From: Rosellinia necatrix
Taxonomy: Eukaryota; Ascomycota; Sordariomycetes; Xylariales; Xylariaceae
DNA: 64,000 nt
NCBI GenBank assembly: GCA_021209875.1
Contig: JAGYVD010000007.1
Location: 1,612,001 to 1,676,000 of the forward strand
Direction of reading: 5' to 3'
The notes beneath the pieces were generated by a model that saw only the letters and a program-made list of their open reading frames with translations, had not been told where the DNA came from and made no database searches. Shown piece by piece: positions 33,798-45,439 of the stretch (position 1 is its first letter; the number at the start of each line of letters is the position of its first letter). A program made the translations under genes and the position numbers.

Positions 33798-35792
33798 TCA
33801 GTCGGCGACGCCCATGAGCCTCTTGAGGACGCCCGGGTTGACGTCGCCGTCGGCGACCTTGAGCGCGACCTCGCTGATGAGTCGTGACTTCTCGAGCGCC
33901 TCCTTCTCGCGGCGGAGCTTCGTCTTGCTGGACCCGCTGGGCGCCACGCCCGCCATCAGCTTGTTCTTGTCGTTGGGCGTGAAGTTGACGAAGCCCCGTC
34001 CCCCGAACCCGGCCTCCTCTCCTCCTCCTCCTCCTCCGCCTCCTCCCCCGGCCCCTCCACCGCCGCCACCGTTGCTGTCCTGCGTCGATGTCGATGGCGC
34101 CCGGGACTCGCCTCCTCCGCCGCCACCGGACCGCCGCGTGAATGACCTCTGCTTCCGCATCGTCAGCGATGAGCTGCGTCGGTGGTGCCGCCGTTCTTGG
34201 CCGTGGCCGCCGACTTGATGTTGCTGCTGCCCGGAGCCGTGTCGCACCGCGGCGGCGGCCGCCGACGATTGTGCTTCCTCGCGTAGACACCCCAGGCTCG
34301 TGCTGTGATGTAGTTTGCGCGGCGACGTCTGCGCGCCGTGGTGCCTGGCTCCCGAGGACGGCGCGCGCGGCCGCGGCCGTCTCTCTGCGTATCCGTAGCC
34401 CTTGCTATGCTGCTGCTGCGGCGGCTGCTGGGGGTGGTGGGGGTGGACTGTGCCGAGCGTTTCCTGCGCGTGGTAGTTCGCGAGGGCCTGCTGCTCGTTT
34501 AGGTTCGAGCTCAGCACGCTCGCCTGGGGCGCCCGCGGCTGCGGCATCTGGATCATCAGCCCCGAGACGTCCGCGCGCGTTGTAAATTCGTACGGCAAGT
34601 CGGCCTGCGCGCCGTGCATGGTCATGTTGTGCGCCGCGTTGCCGTGCACGCCCCCGGCATCGATCGGATGGTGGTGGTCCCAGCAACATGGGCTCGTCAT
34701 GCTCCCGCCTCCATTGCTCGCCAGATAGATCGCGGATGGGGGGATCGAAGGCCACATGTTCGCATCCTCGTTGTACTTTGCATCGGTTAGCAGGCCCTCC
34801 ATTGGCCACTCCGCTGAGCTCGTGCTCCTTTGTGCTCTATGTGGGTGGCGCACGGAGTTTATATTCGTGTTCGTAGAAGGCATTGCTTGACCATGAAAGA
34901 GGGCCATGTTGTCGGTCCCGGGTGTAGTCGTGGGTGTGCTTAAGTCCTGGCCTTTCGATCGGCTGGCGGCTGACATTCCTGACATGTCATCGCAGAACGG
35001 ATCCTCTAGGTGCCCACTGACAAAATGCTTGCCGAGGCCCTGGCTTAGTAGCGGCGGCGATGGCGGCAGGCCAGGGCTTCCCATGGATTCTTGCTTCGTT
35101 CCGACTATCGGGTCGGGGAATTCATCGTAATTCATGTCAGGCATGTTGAGCCTACATCTCGGGTCGGCCAAGAACGCATCTAAATCCGTCATGCCCAGAG
35201 AAGGATAGTGTCCTTGCTGGGGGAGTCTTGGGCGGTATGCCGCACGTCGGATGGTGGCATAACCCGTCTCAACGAGACGACTATGCTTATCTGGTATTAA
35301 CGGTGTCGATATAGCGAGCGGAGGGCTCGAAGGCGCCGTCACAGTTCCCCGAGGCGGTGACGACCTCAGGGAGATGCCTTCCAGATGCAGTAATTCGGAA
35401 TCCGATATTGACCCTTTACTAAGGACAGGATCTCCTGCCAAGGGGGGTGCCGCGACTGGACTGGAGATGATTTGATCTACTGAACCGCTATGAAGTGGCA
35501 TAGTAATAGATTGACTCGTAATTGTAATGGACGACCCAAGTTGAGAGCCATCCCGAGGCAAATGTAACAGATCCGAAGAGGCCGATTCGTTCTGGAGGGA
35601 GGCGAGGAGGACTGACGGGCTAGGCGGATCGTTAAGGACCTCATCGCCAAATGCCGCCGCTTCTCCGCCGTCAAAGGTCAGGCATTGGTCAAAGAAGCTC
35701 TCGCCTGCTATTGCCAGCTCGTCATTGTCCGGCCAGAAGGAAAGCTGGCTCGGATCTTTGTCCAGGGGAAACTGTAGCGCTGTGAAGGTCAT
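33798..35792 (-). CDS. wetA: Developmental regulatory protein WetA
   Basis: A single exon of 664 residues, starting at the ATG at 35792 (MTFTALQFPL). The N-terminus has a WetA-like SFWPDNDELAIAGESFFDQ segment. The middle is Ser/Pro/His/Gln-rich and disordered, and a Gly run with about a dozen consecutive codons precedes the C-terminal signature. That signature (residues about 600-664) reads GFVNFTPNDKNKLMAGVAPS and continues GSSKTKLRREKEALEKSR, the conserved WetA/ESC1-type basic motif. In Aspergillus and Fusarium, WetA acts late in conidiation downstream of AbaA/BrlA: it controls spore-wall maturation and metabolism, probably as a DNA-binding regulator in the nucleus. Transcription points away from the proline-rich gene at 37.3-38.6 kb, about 1.5 kb of spacer lies upstream, and the convergent neighbour is the carboxypeptidase. 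No intron is needed. Confidence 0.88.
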   Translation of the reverse strand: MTFTALQFPLDKDPSQLSFWPDNDELAIAGESFFDQCLTFDGGEAAAFGDEVLNDPPSPSVLLASLQNESASSDLLHLPRDGSQLGSSITITSQSITMPLHSGSVDQIISSPVAAPPLAGDPVLSKGSISDSELLHLEGISLRSSPPRGTVTAPSSPPLAISTPLIPDKHSRLVETGYATIRRAAYRPRLPQQGHYPSLGMTDLDAFLADPRCRLNMPDMNYDEFPDPIVGTKQESMGSPGLPPSPPLLSQGLGKHFVSGHLEDPFCDDMSGMSAASRSKGQDLSTPTTTPGTDNMALFHGQAMPSTNTNINSVRHPHRAQRSTSSAEWPMEGLLTDAKYNEDANMWPSIPPSAIYLASNGGGSMTSPCCWDHHHPIDAGGVHGNAAHNMTMHGAQADLPYEFTTRADVSGLMIQMPQPRAPQASVLSSNLNEQQALANYHAQETLGTVHPHHPQQPPQQQHSKGYGYAERRPRPRAPSSGARHHGAQTSPRKLHHSTSLGCLREEAQSSAAAAAVRHGSGQQQHQVGGHGQERRHHRRSSSLTMRKQRSFTRRSGGGGGGESRAPSTSTQDSNGGGGGGAGGGGGGGGGGEEAGFGGRGFVNFTPNDKNKLMAGVAPSGSSKTKLRREKEALEKSRLISEVALKVADGDVNPGVLKRLMGVAD

Positions 35793-37345
35793 CTCGTTGA
35801 CCAAAGGAAGAGGTAAGGACAGCTATACGAGCGCTGAATAGCAAGCAAGTAGGTGAGAAAGGACGTCCTCCCAGTAGCAGCAGACGCACGGGGTAGCTAA
35901 CTGCCCGAGAAAGACGTCGAAAAGGCAGAATGCAGTGCTTGTATCTTCTACTTAGGTGTAAGTCAACAAAATATGCGGGAGTTTGCCACAGCAACGGCGG
36001 AAATAAGAACCTGAGCCGCTCCGAATGAGAGGGTATTAAAGATAAGTCATGATAGATGCCCGTAGCAACGAGACAAACAGTCGAGAATCTATTTGGAGGA
36101 ATGTGGATCGAAGCATCCCGTGAACCTAGGGGTCTGCTAGAACCCATCCCCCCAGGGTCTTATAAAGCAGCACACTATCAGGCACACCAGTTCTCCCGGC
36201 CGTCGTGTAACCTGGCCAAGCATACCCATCTAGGGGGGGCTTCGTACGCGCCATACCGAGGCGCCCTCGAGGGACAAAGATGACGCTCAAAGAAGGTGGT
36301 CCAACCTGTTGGTGCCCCGAGTCTCTGTAGTGTAGATCCTTGCACGTTGCATGCCGCCACACAAACCGATGTGGGGTGCAGAGGCGACAAAGGCAGGACA
36401 TCTTGGAATGTAGAGCCGCCAACCGGGGGACGGCCGCTCCGTAGGTGTTCAGAAACGGTCACCCGAACACCAAGCCTGGATTGGGTTATGCCTCCCCACA
36501 CCACAACGATCTAATGGACGTGGTGGCGCTGCTTGTACTCAGGAGCGAGATTCCAAATGCAGTGAGCTCCCTAGATTCTGTTAGTTCAGACATAGCCCGT
36601 CTCCTCTCCCATCATATGTCTCAATGATGCATATTCCAACTAGATAGGCCCTCTTCGCAATTGACATAGTGACTTGTTAGGTACTCTTGTCGGAGTAATA
36701 GTTGGCTCATACCGTCCATTGTCCTTTGTTCTTAGCTAAATCAACTTCATGGTGTTCATGGTCTCCTAACAGACAAAGCGTAGATGTCACACTAACTGGT
36801 TTCCGCAAGCGAACAATAGACAGGAAAAAAAAGAAGAAGAAAAAACTAGAAGTTTCTTTATATGTGATCTTTTCAATTCAACGATGCATCGAGCTAGCTT
36901 CGTTGCATCACATTGATCGTGCTTGCTGGTAGGTGTTCTAGTAGGCCAGTAGCTTGGGTAAAAATGGCCATGGCCATGCAAAGGTGGGCCAAGCCTTGCC
37001 GATGTTGCGAAGTCGTCTTTTCGTCAAGTCAAAGTTGGACGGTGCTTCATCAGCTGGCGGTGTCCTGTCCTTTGGGTATCTTCCCTCCTCATCGTCTCGT
37101 AGTCGCGACAACTGGCTTCGTCCTCGTGGCTCCAGATGAACAAAAATACAATATCCTCTACAATGGTTACTATGCCCAATGCTACCAACGCCCAATGCAT
37201 GATCTATCCGAGCTCCAATTACCAATAATTCAGCTCGCCGGCTGTGATGCTATAACTCTCGTAACCCGTCCGACCGTAACGCCTGCCCGTCCTGCCCTGG
37301 GTATATTTAATATGACCGAGAACAGAGAGAATGATATAAAAACAA
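35793..37345. other. Upstream region of wetA
   Basis: About 1.55 kb with no supported gene, presumably the promoter and leader of wetA and the 3' end of the next gene. A TATAAA sequence at 36161-36166 is on the plus strand, the wrong strand for wetA. A single match to the degenerate BrlA site occurs at 36268-36274 but is expected by chance. Confidence 0.55.
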
Positions 37346-38587
37346 TCATAGAATTATCCTGGAAGGTGACCTCAAAGGTGACCTGGAAGGTGACCTGGAA
37401 GATGGTCTGGAAGGCGGCCTGGAAGTTGGCCTGGAAGTTGGCCTGGAAGTTGGCCTGGGGGGTGGCATTGAAGGCGGCATTGAAGGCGGCATTGAAGGCG
37501 GCCTTGACGGTGGCCTTGAAGGTGGCATGGAACCTGACCCTTCGGATGAGCCAGCTGCCTTCGTCTTGGGTCTTCGTCGGATGCGGGGTCGACTCTTTTT
37601 CATATTCTTGCACCCCACGGCGGCCTCGGCCGAAGTGCGAAACTGCAGCCCGAATTTATTTATTCTGGCCGGGGCGCCCCCATAGCGCATACTCGTGATC
37701 TCGGGGAGCGTGATTTCCTCGTCAGCTCCACTTGAACCTGTGTCGACTTCCAGTTGCATAGGGCCCGGTAGTAAATGAGAGTCAGCCCCGTCCTGTGATT
37801 CTATGATGTGCATAGATAGGGGAGGGGGCGTAGGCGTCCATGATGCTCTAGTTGGTAAGGGTGGCGTGGGGCTTTGCACGTTGCATTGCTTGCCATCCTC
37901 GACCATAACCGCCATGAGACCTTGCCTGCGGATACTCGAGGCGTTCTTGTGAAGGCGTGTCTCGGTGACACGGCGTGGTCGTTTGGCATCACTTGGTCTG
38001 GGCACAGGCTTATTCTCCAGCGGAGCGTCTAGCATCGGGCTATCGGCCGGGCATTGGTTGAACGGCTGAGGAGCCCACGGCGACGGCATCATCATCGAAG
38101 GGTACCGATAGCGGTATGCCGAAAAATCCGGTATGAAATCCGGGGTGGAATCCGGCGCGAGATCCGGCGTGAGATCCGGTGTGAGGCCCAGTGTGAGATC
38201 CAGTGCGGGAGTGTGCTCCGATGGTGGTAGTGGTGGTGCTGCTGGTGCTGCTGCTGGTGGTGGTGATGGCGGCGTGGGCATCTGCGAGGGCCACAAGCTG
38301 GACTCGTCACCATGTCGGAATCCACTCATCTCTTGTTTGCGTTCTGATTCCTCCTCTCCCCGATCCCCGTGGTGGAAGTACCGTCGGAGCGACTGGAATC
38401 TGTCGGCGAGCCTGTCGACGTCCGTGGCCTCGTTCCCCTCGCCGCCCACGTTCGACAGGCTCCTGTCGTGGTCCAATTCGGGCGAGGCCATGGGCAGGCC
38501 AGGGCGCGGCAGGCGTGGCGGGCGTGATGGTTGCACCGAGGCATCGTGAATGCGGTAGTCGTGGAAGGGAGAGTCGTCGGGTGTCAT
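37346..38587 (-). CDS. Proline/serine-rich repeat protein of unknown function
   Basis: An uninterrupted frame of 413 residues from the ATG at 38587. I recognise no enzyme domain. Residues about 130-154 contain a TPDLTPDLAPDS-type four-residue repeat. A central block is richer in hydrophobic and basic residues (KRPRRVTETRLHKNASSIRR, then EITLPEITSMRYGGAPARIN) and is the best candidate for a conserved region. Residues about 349-412 are Pro/Ser/Arg/Met repeats such as SRPPSMPPS, encoded by a 12-nt minisatellite. A longer form is possible: an ATG at 38781, 31 codons, a 50-nt intron (38639-38688, weak GTGCTG donor) and then this frame, giving 461 residues. Without transcripts the start is open. 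It shares strand with wetA, 1.5 kb away. The sequence is likely disordered; nuclear location is only suggested by basic clusters. Confidence 0.6.
   Translation of the reverse strand: MTPDDSPFHDYRIHDASVQPSRPPRLPRPGLPMASPELDHDRSLSNVGGEGNEATDVDRLADRFQSLRRYFHHGDRGEEESERKQEMSGFRHGDESSLWPSQMPTPPSPPPAAAPAAPPLPPSEHTPALDLTLGLTPDLTPDLAPDSTPDFIPDFSAYRYRYPSMMMPSPWAPQPFNQCPADSPMLDAPLENKPVPRPSDAKRPRRVTETRLHKNASSIRRQGLMAVMVEDGKQCNVQSPTPPLPTRASWTPTPPPLSMHIIESQDGADSHLLPGPMQLEVDTGSSGADEEITLPEITSMRYGGAPARINKFGLQFRTSAEAAVGCKNMKKSRPRIRRRPKTKAAGSSEGSGSMPPSRPPSRPPSMPPSMPPSMPPPRPTSRPTSRPTSRPPSRPSSRSPSRSPLRSPSRIIL
37357..37540 (-). repeat. 12-nt minisatellite within a coding region
   Basis: Roughly fifteen imperfect copies of a 12-base unit (plus strand GGAAGGTGACCT / GGAAGTTGGCCT / TGAAGGCGGCAT). 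On the minus strand it encodes SxPP/SRPT units at the C-terminus of the proline-rich protein. Nearly all frames on both strands stay open through it. Confidence 0.85.
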
Positions 38588-38910
38588 GCTCGAGTTGGTC
38601 TCCGGATGGTGCAAGGAGATCACCTCGAGCACCTCTGTCTGTGCCCAAGATCGGTGGCGGGTTCCGGCGGGACGGGGTCAAGCAGCACCATAGGTGAGGT
38701 GGTCAAGCACTGGTTGCGAAAGGCACGTCGTGGGTGAAGAGCCGAGGGGGTTGGCCAGTCTCGACAGAAGGGAGGCTCCATGTTCACCGTAACGACAACA
38801 ACGATCGGGGGTTGCTGGGATTTAGTACGAGCAGCACATCCTGGCAATTCTTCGCTACTATGCATTTGGGAATGTACCGCCGCGTTTGATTTGCCCACCA
38901 AAACCTGCTA

Positions 38911-38950
38911 TGCTGGGAAGTGCTGGGAAGTGCTGGGAAGTGCTGGGACA
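38911..38950 (+). repeat. 10-nt tandem repeat, four copies
   Basis: TGCTGGGAAG repeated three times exactly and a fourth time as TGCTGGGACA. Confidence 0.85.
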
Positions 38951-41900
38951 TGCGCCACCAGTTTCCCTAGTTCTTGCGCTAATGCAGATCCAACGACGCA
39001 CGACAGGCGCACCCTGGAGAGTATCCGGCGAAAACCCCCGGGTCCACACAGGCCGGTACGACGCTACGGGACAGCCCTAAACCCCATATAGTACTTCCCT
39101 CAGTATGCCAAGCCGTCCGCTGTCTTCCAAGCACCCGCCTCCCTGCCTACGTACCCTAATTACTTCCCCTCGGTAGGTATGTAGGGTACCTAGGGTCCCT
39201 ACAGAAACCAGAGCACGCTACCCAGGGAAGTGGGTGGCGTACCATCTAATGTACTGTGATGTGCCATAGTACCGAGTACGTGGGCACAGCGACATATGTA
39301 TCCACCACGAGGCTCTCCTGCACATGCCGACCTGCAAGCTGCCCTTGTGGGAAGCGCTGTCGCTGCTGATACGAGGGGTCGACTACCTACCTGTGGGCAG
39401 GTAGATATCTGTTTCCACGCACCTGGCTTGGTGTCTAAGCACTAAGGTTGTATGATGGGTTGTAGTGCCTAGTGCACTTAGGTAGCTGCCTCTTACCTAC
39501 ACTACTAACCATTAGGGAATAGGCTACCATACTTAGGTAAATATTACAGATCTCTAGATCGATAAGCGGCATTTTCTGCATTCGGGGCCCTGTATACTCG
39601 TGCAAAGCTGTGAGAGTCTCTCTCTGGGTCAAAGAACGGCTGTGGTTATGCGTAGCACAACGGCACCATTGCGTGAAGCAGGCATGTGCAATATGTGCCC
39701 TACGAAAGATACCGCAACGCGTCATGGGTTAGGCGTTTATTGTTGGGATTATGGCAGCGAGGCAGTCTTGTGGGCTGTGGTGCAGAATGCAGTTGGTGTT
39801 CTGCGAACTCCGGACGGGCTAATTAATTACCGTACCTTTAATGGAACATGTACAAGTACGCACTGGAGCATCCCAGAAAGATGGCCTGGTATCTCCGTGT
39901 GGGACATCATCTGTAAGGCAGAGGGAGCGTTACACTTACAAGTACTAGGAACCTACCTAATAGGCGCTTGTAGTTAGTTAGTTACTTATGCAGCACAGGC
40001 ATACACTACGAACAAAACGATGGGCGCCCACGTGTCGAGATTATACGGCATACTAGGCGTACACTGTGACGGCTACCTCTTATATCTAGAAGACGTCGCT
40101 TCGCATCACAACCTCGTGTCATAGCTTCGCCTCAATGGTATGATATAGGCGCAGATCTCTGACTTGACCAGTGCAATGCTGGGCTTCGTGAGAAGTAGGG
40201 AGCATGTTCATCCTGGTGCCACCAAGGTAGGTAGCCATTACTACACTCCTAATTTAGGTATGTACATTGCTGGATATTCAAACTGCAAGTAACTACCTAC
40301 CTACCTACCCCGGGAGTAAGAGGGCTTATCCATACGGTACGTAGTAGACACTAACTATCTAATTGCCTGGCTGCCTCGGTAGGCAAGCTACGTTAGCCCC
40401 CCGCTCATTCCCCTGGGGCCGCACACTCCCTAACCTAATGCCAATGGCGCTAGTCAAAATCAGGTCTCGATGATATGCGCACTTAGGTTTGGCGCCGTCC
40501 TGAATATTGAATGCGAATCCTAATAGGTTGACTAGAAGACACCTACTGATGGCCTAGTCCCCACCAAGGTGTGCAAAAGTACAAAGTTTACCACGATAGT
40601 TTGTTGTTGCTAGGTGTACGAGGTACTTAGTCGACTAAGCTCTACGAACCTCGTTTCGAGATGCGACACAAGATACTAATAAGTTTCTGAATGCGTTAAG
40701 ACCAAGGTGAACAAACAACATGACGTGTCAAGTTCTAACTTGACATTATAGTATCCTAATGTTTCAGCACACAGGTAACAACAACCAGTGGTCACCTACC
40801 TAAGAATATCGTCAGGAAACTAGCGAGGCTGACAAAGCTTGAATTTCCTTGGGAGCGGAAGTATTCCACTGTTTTTTTCTTTTCTTCTCCACGGATATTC
40901 TTTCCCCCAAGAGCAAACTCGGCTATTTTCATTACTTGGGGGCATCACTAGTCCGAGGATTCTCCGGCTTTCTAGAAATGTTCTGGGGTCCATCCTGAAG
41001 GAGTCTAGAGATATGTTTGGCGTCAGTGGGATCAGAACGCTGGCCAGAGCCGAAACACGATGGTTATCAGCTGCCGGTACTGCCGCAGTGCGTCTCTAGT
41101 CGTCTATGTAGCCTACTATGCATGTTTCTGTCTGGGAATCCCAGTAACGTCTTATATTTGTAGGGTTTGATGTACGAAAATAGAGCCACAGCACCAAAAC
41201 CCACACACTACTCTACCTCCTGCATGTGGGTATGGACGCAATATCTGTCACCTGAAGAATCAACTAACTCATATACACAACCCGAAGGGGTAAAGAAGGA
41301 AGTAACGTAGATAGCATAGCTAAAACTGATGCAGAAAAAAGAAGGAAGGTATGTGTATTTTTTTCTCACATTACATTATCTGGCTTGTAGTTTTGAGTGC
41401 AGTACAGTAATAACTAGTGCAAGTGGTATCTTGGCTTGGTACCAGGGGACATATATTAGGTAGGTACGTACCCCTAGAGAAAGCTCCACCCGCCACACTA
41501 CTATAGGTTAGCCGTTATCTTTAGTACCATGTATTTGTCACGGCCCAAATTCCCGGGACCGGCCCAAAAAAAGTCATGAGAGACCACAATCGATGCTTCG
41601 ATCGATCAACGGGCCGAAACCCATTCGATCCCCTTTTTCCCCTTGTAGAAGACGGACGCTCTGTCTCGATTCTGATCAATGCACAGCGATGAACCACGAT
41701 GCCATCAGGGCCAAAATCCAAACTTGATTGGTTGAGTCAAGCGGAATAGGCAAATGGTGTAGGCTTGGCGAAGTGGCCCTAGAGCTGTGCGATTTCGTGG
41801 GTATTCGCGCCGTGTATGTATAATAGTCTAGTAAGGGCAATAAGTGCGGGTTGCACTGCACAGCTGGACGACTAGCCGATAGGTAGTAAGGACCTCGGGA

Positions 41901-42741
41901 CCAGAGGTAACACCCACCGAGCAGGTGGTCCCCATGGGCATGGCACCACAGGTCATTGGCCCGTCAGATGATCGGGATTTTCGGCGCGCGTGGGCACCCC
42001 GTAGCTAGAGAGGTAGGTAGGATGCATGTCAAGCTACCCAATAGGTGACTACCTACCCACCTAAGGTAGGTATCTATCTGAGAATGACCGTTTTGCCTTT
42101 GAATATGTGCCGGGCCTACTTTAGGTAATTAGGGCATTCAAATTGAGGCTTTTAGTCCAGGGACATGCACATAAGCCCCTAACTCCAGTGGTCGGATCCT
42201 AAAGCGGAAGCGGGTTCGTAAGCGAGATTGATCTACAGTGTAGCGCAGCAACCCGGTAACTAGAAGAATATGCAATATTGCAATTAGATGTACTTAGTGT
42301 AATACTAGGTGTGTTGATATGCGACAAGTAACTACTTGCCTCGTCAAAAGACTTACCTAGACTACTGTAGATGGTGTATACTTTCAATACCATGTAATCG
42401 AATAAAATACCTCCCTATCTTGCTGGAGGTAAGTACCTAGGTAAGTAGGATCTTTGATATCCAAGGGTGAGTAGGCTAGGTATGTTTAATGAATAGTTAC
42501 GGAAACCTCAGTTTCGATTTTTTTCTATACATGTTTTACCGACCACGTGTTGCAAGGTCAAGGTCGGGGGTCCCATCCGCCTCGCCGTACCGAGCATGGA
42601 TGCAACCACCTACGTAGAAGAGGAATGAATGCGTGTCAGTGTAGTATCTCAAAGCTGCACAGTAAAATTCGAATCCCAACTATCTATTACCCTTTTGCAC
42701 ACTAGATATGTAATCACTTAAAGAAAAAAGAAACAAAAACC

Positions 42742-42765
42742 AAAAAAAAAAAAAAAAAAAAAAAA
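42742..42765 (+). repeat. A24 homopolymer
   Basis: Twenty-four consecutive A residues after an A-rich lead-in (AAAGAAAAAAGAAAC). It could be the tail of an old retroposed copy, but no element body or target-site duplication was recognised. Confidence 0.8.
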
Positions 42766-45439
42766 CTACAAGTATACCTACCAATAAGGCATCTGCATAG
42801 CAAAGGAGGCATATATCATATCAACTAGGTTAGATAAGTCCAAAGGAGCCCTCCCTGGCACTCCGATCCTACCACTCCCATCTAACAGGGGTGTTCTGCC
42901 CTGAATTAACCAGGTACTTAATGCATGTATGCCCATATTCAGACCTATCTAACTATGCTAGGGGCCTAATTAATCGGTAAGGAGAAGATTTCTGTATAGG
43001 ATTACTCATCTTTTGAGGCTCTACTCGAAGCTTAGCTCTTTTTGTCGGGTGCATATTTCAACTGTAGGGCGATATTGACTTGTATTGGCCCATATCCCCA
43101 GGCTCACCATCGACCCCAATATCCGAATGACCTCACCGAGCGGCTGGATGCCAATTGCCGGTACGTGGCGCATACCGGCCAACGTATGTCAGCATCTTCT
43201 CAGCAATGGTAGCTATGGAAGTCATACGACAAGGCGGGGCTCCGACAATTACAGAACAACCGATTTGGACATTCGGGACTTTGTTACTCGCGATCGGAGG
43301 CGCTCGGTCTTAGCACGTCCTAAAAGCCTAAGCTAGGCTGTGGTACGCCTCCCCCTATCCGTCCTCCTCCCCCCCACCGCCGCGATTCGCTACGCCGGGG
43401 GAGTCGAGCCCGAGAATACGGTAGCTGGGTAAGCTGGGTCGCACCTCGTGGACACCTGCGCTGTGGAGCGTGGTCCCGGGAAACGGGATATGAGCGGAGA
43501 AGAACCACTTAAGATTGGCTGGGGTTGCCTGCCGACCGAACTGACAGCACCTCTATGCGACCGCCCCTCTCGTGGCCGGGCGCCCTGTCTGAGGCGTTCG
43601 TGTCACATAGACGGGGCAAACTCGTGTCAGAGGTATTTGGTAGGAAGGGGCATTGTCTCCGCGTTCTTGGTATTTCTTGTTGCCCCGACTGCTATAGGTT
43701 CCCTTTGACATTTCTCCTGCTATATGATTCGGCAATAGACGTTCAAGACCCCTTTCGAGACATTATGCGTGGCGTCACACCATCCCCAAGGTGGAATATG
43801 CCGACAGCACATGAGCCTGCATGGGCCTATATGAGTATCGGCATGTGGGTGTAGTGTATGTGTGTGCGGTACGGTACAGCGCAGTGGCAGGCCGTTATCT
43901 GAGCATTGCTGATCCAAAACGAACCAAAACATTAATATCGGCGGTCTCACGGAAAACCCTACTACCTCAACCCACGCGTGAGTGGCGCCTTTACTACACG
44001 GCCGCAACCGGCGATACTTGGATCCCCCACGGTCAATCGGCGGTGTGGAGACAGAGTCATTGTGATTGCCCTCCTATGAGGCTGAAACTAGCCTGACAGC
44101 ATCTGTGTTGATGGGTTTGTGAGCCGCAGCTAGCCTGCTCGGCGAGCTGTGACCACGCTGATATTTCTCGACACAAATCCCCCTTTGTCTGTGCTTTGGT
44201 GCTCGGTCCCGAACTGGCTGCCACAAACTCAGGGGAAGGCAAACAGAAGAATGAAAATGGCTATTTCCCGGAATCTCGGTCACGCGCGCGAAGCCGAAGA
44301 ACGAAGGCGCGAAGCTGGCAACGTAGCGGCAGACCGGGCCGGGAACATTTGATCCAGGCACCACGGCTAATTAGGTGCTGGACTATTGTTTTGACTATAC
44401 CTCACCCGTCCTACATTTGACTCATACTGGTTAAGACAATGGCTCTGGCCCGGGTTGCCTTCAAAAGACGTCGAAGACTAGTGTAGTTGGCTTATGTTGG
44501 CAACGACGTCATCGTCATGTATCTTGACTAGCTTGAATACCAATCATGGACGATCGGAGGGTGTTCCGAGCTCCAGCTCGTTTCGTGGGTCAGGGTAGCT
44601 TGATAGTCTCTATCGCCAAACTGATCGTCGTATGGCAATCTACGAGTACCAGTGGCTTTCAATAGCACAAACATGCAAAAATAATATCTACATGCAGTAG
44701 GCATGCAGTAGGCATGTGAAAGAATGTCAAGGCGAGAAGATAATCCTCCGGTGAGTAAGTGAGACACCCCGATCACCGAAGAAAGCCGACACTGAGACAT
44801 GACGATTTTGCTTTGGGTGACAAATAACTACAATGAACCCCCGTAAAATAGCAAGCACCGGGCAGCCTTTCATGGCCAACTATGCAATCACGACCCGGAA
44901 TACGGATGCCGATACGGCCATCTTAACACGGATTCTAGTGAACGAGACGAAATTCCTCCCCATCAGAGTTGACTGTGCCTGATACGTAGGTACGAGCCGG
45001 TGCGCTGAAACCTCCGGAATGTGGTGGCACTTCGTAATACCTAGGTAGTTAATAGTACCTAGGTAGGTAATTCACTGGCCTTGGGGCAGTATGATCTGGG
45101 GGCAGCATGATGCGTACTGTAACTACTGCACCGCTATATAAGATTAACCTTGTATTGGGGGGCTCAACTAGCCTGCCTTTGTTCCACTAATATTCAAATT
45201 TATTGCCCTTTACTATCACTGGGGGTGGTCTGTGATGTTCCAGTAATGTCCCCACCTGCGCCCATCATCGTTATCGATATGGAGCTTATCAAGAAGATAG
45301 CCTGGGGCAGCCGCCGTAATGGATCCATCCCTTCAAGGGTCACAGCTCTCTCTCTCTTTCCGGTCGATGTGATAAGAATGTTTGACCCTTTTCCCATTAT
45401 ATTGGCCCGGGTAAATGAAGGAGATCGAACCGTAAGGAC

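Larger units (their letters stand above)
38782..45439. other. 6.7-kb gene desert
   Basis: No coding frame here has a recognisable family motif or convincing splice structure. Contents that can be named: a 10-nt repeat TGCTGGGAAG x4 (38911-38950), numerous CTACCTA/TAGGTAG palindromes (39110-39240, 40240-40310, 42010-42070, 42420-42450, 45040-45070) and a 24-base A run (42742-42765). Frames up to about 125 codons at 39600-39977 and 43448-44420 lack support. Confidence 0.55.

Noticed and set aside
36268..36274. BrlA response element (CGAGGGA) upstream of wetA
   Set aside because: One match to a degenerate 7-mer in 1.5 kb is expected by chance, so it is not evidence of BrlA control.
36913..37698. 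261-codon plus-strand frame with VTWK/LAWK/ALKA repeats
   Set aside because: The repeats are the antisense reading of the 12-nt minisatellite in the proline-rich gene. The minus-strand frame is longer and better composed.
39600..39977. 125-codon plus-strand frame in the desert
   Set aside because: Random-looking composition, no domain, no start or splice support.
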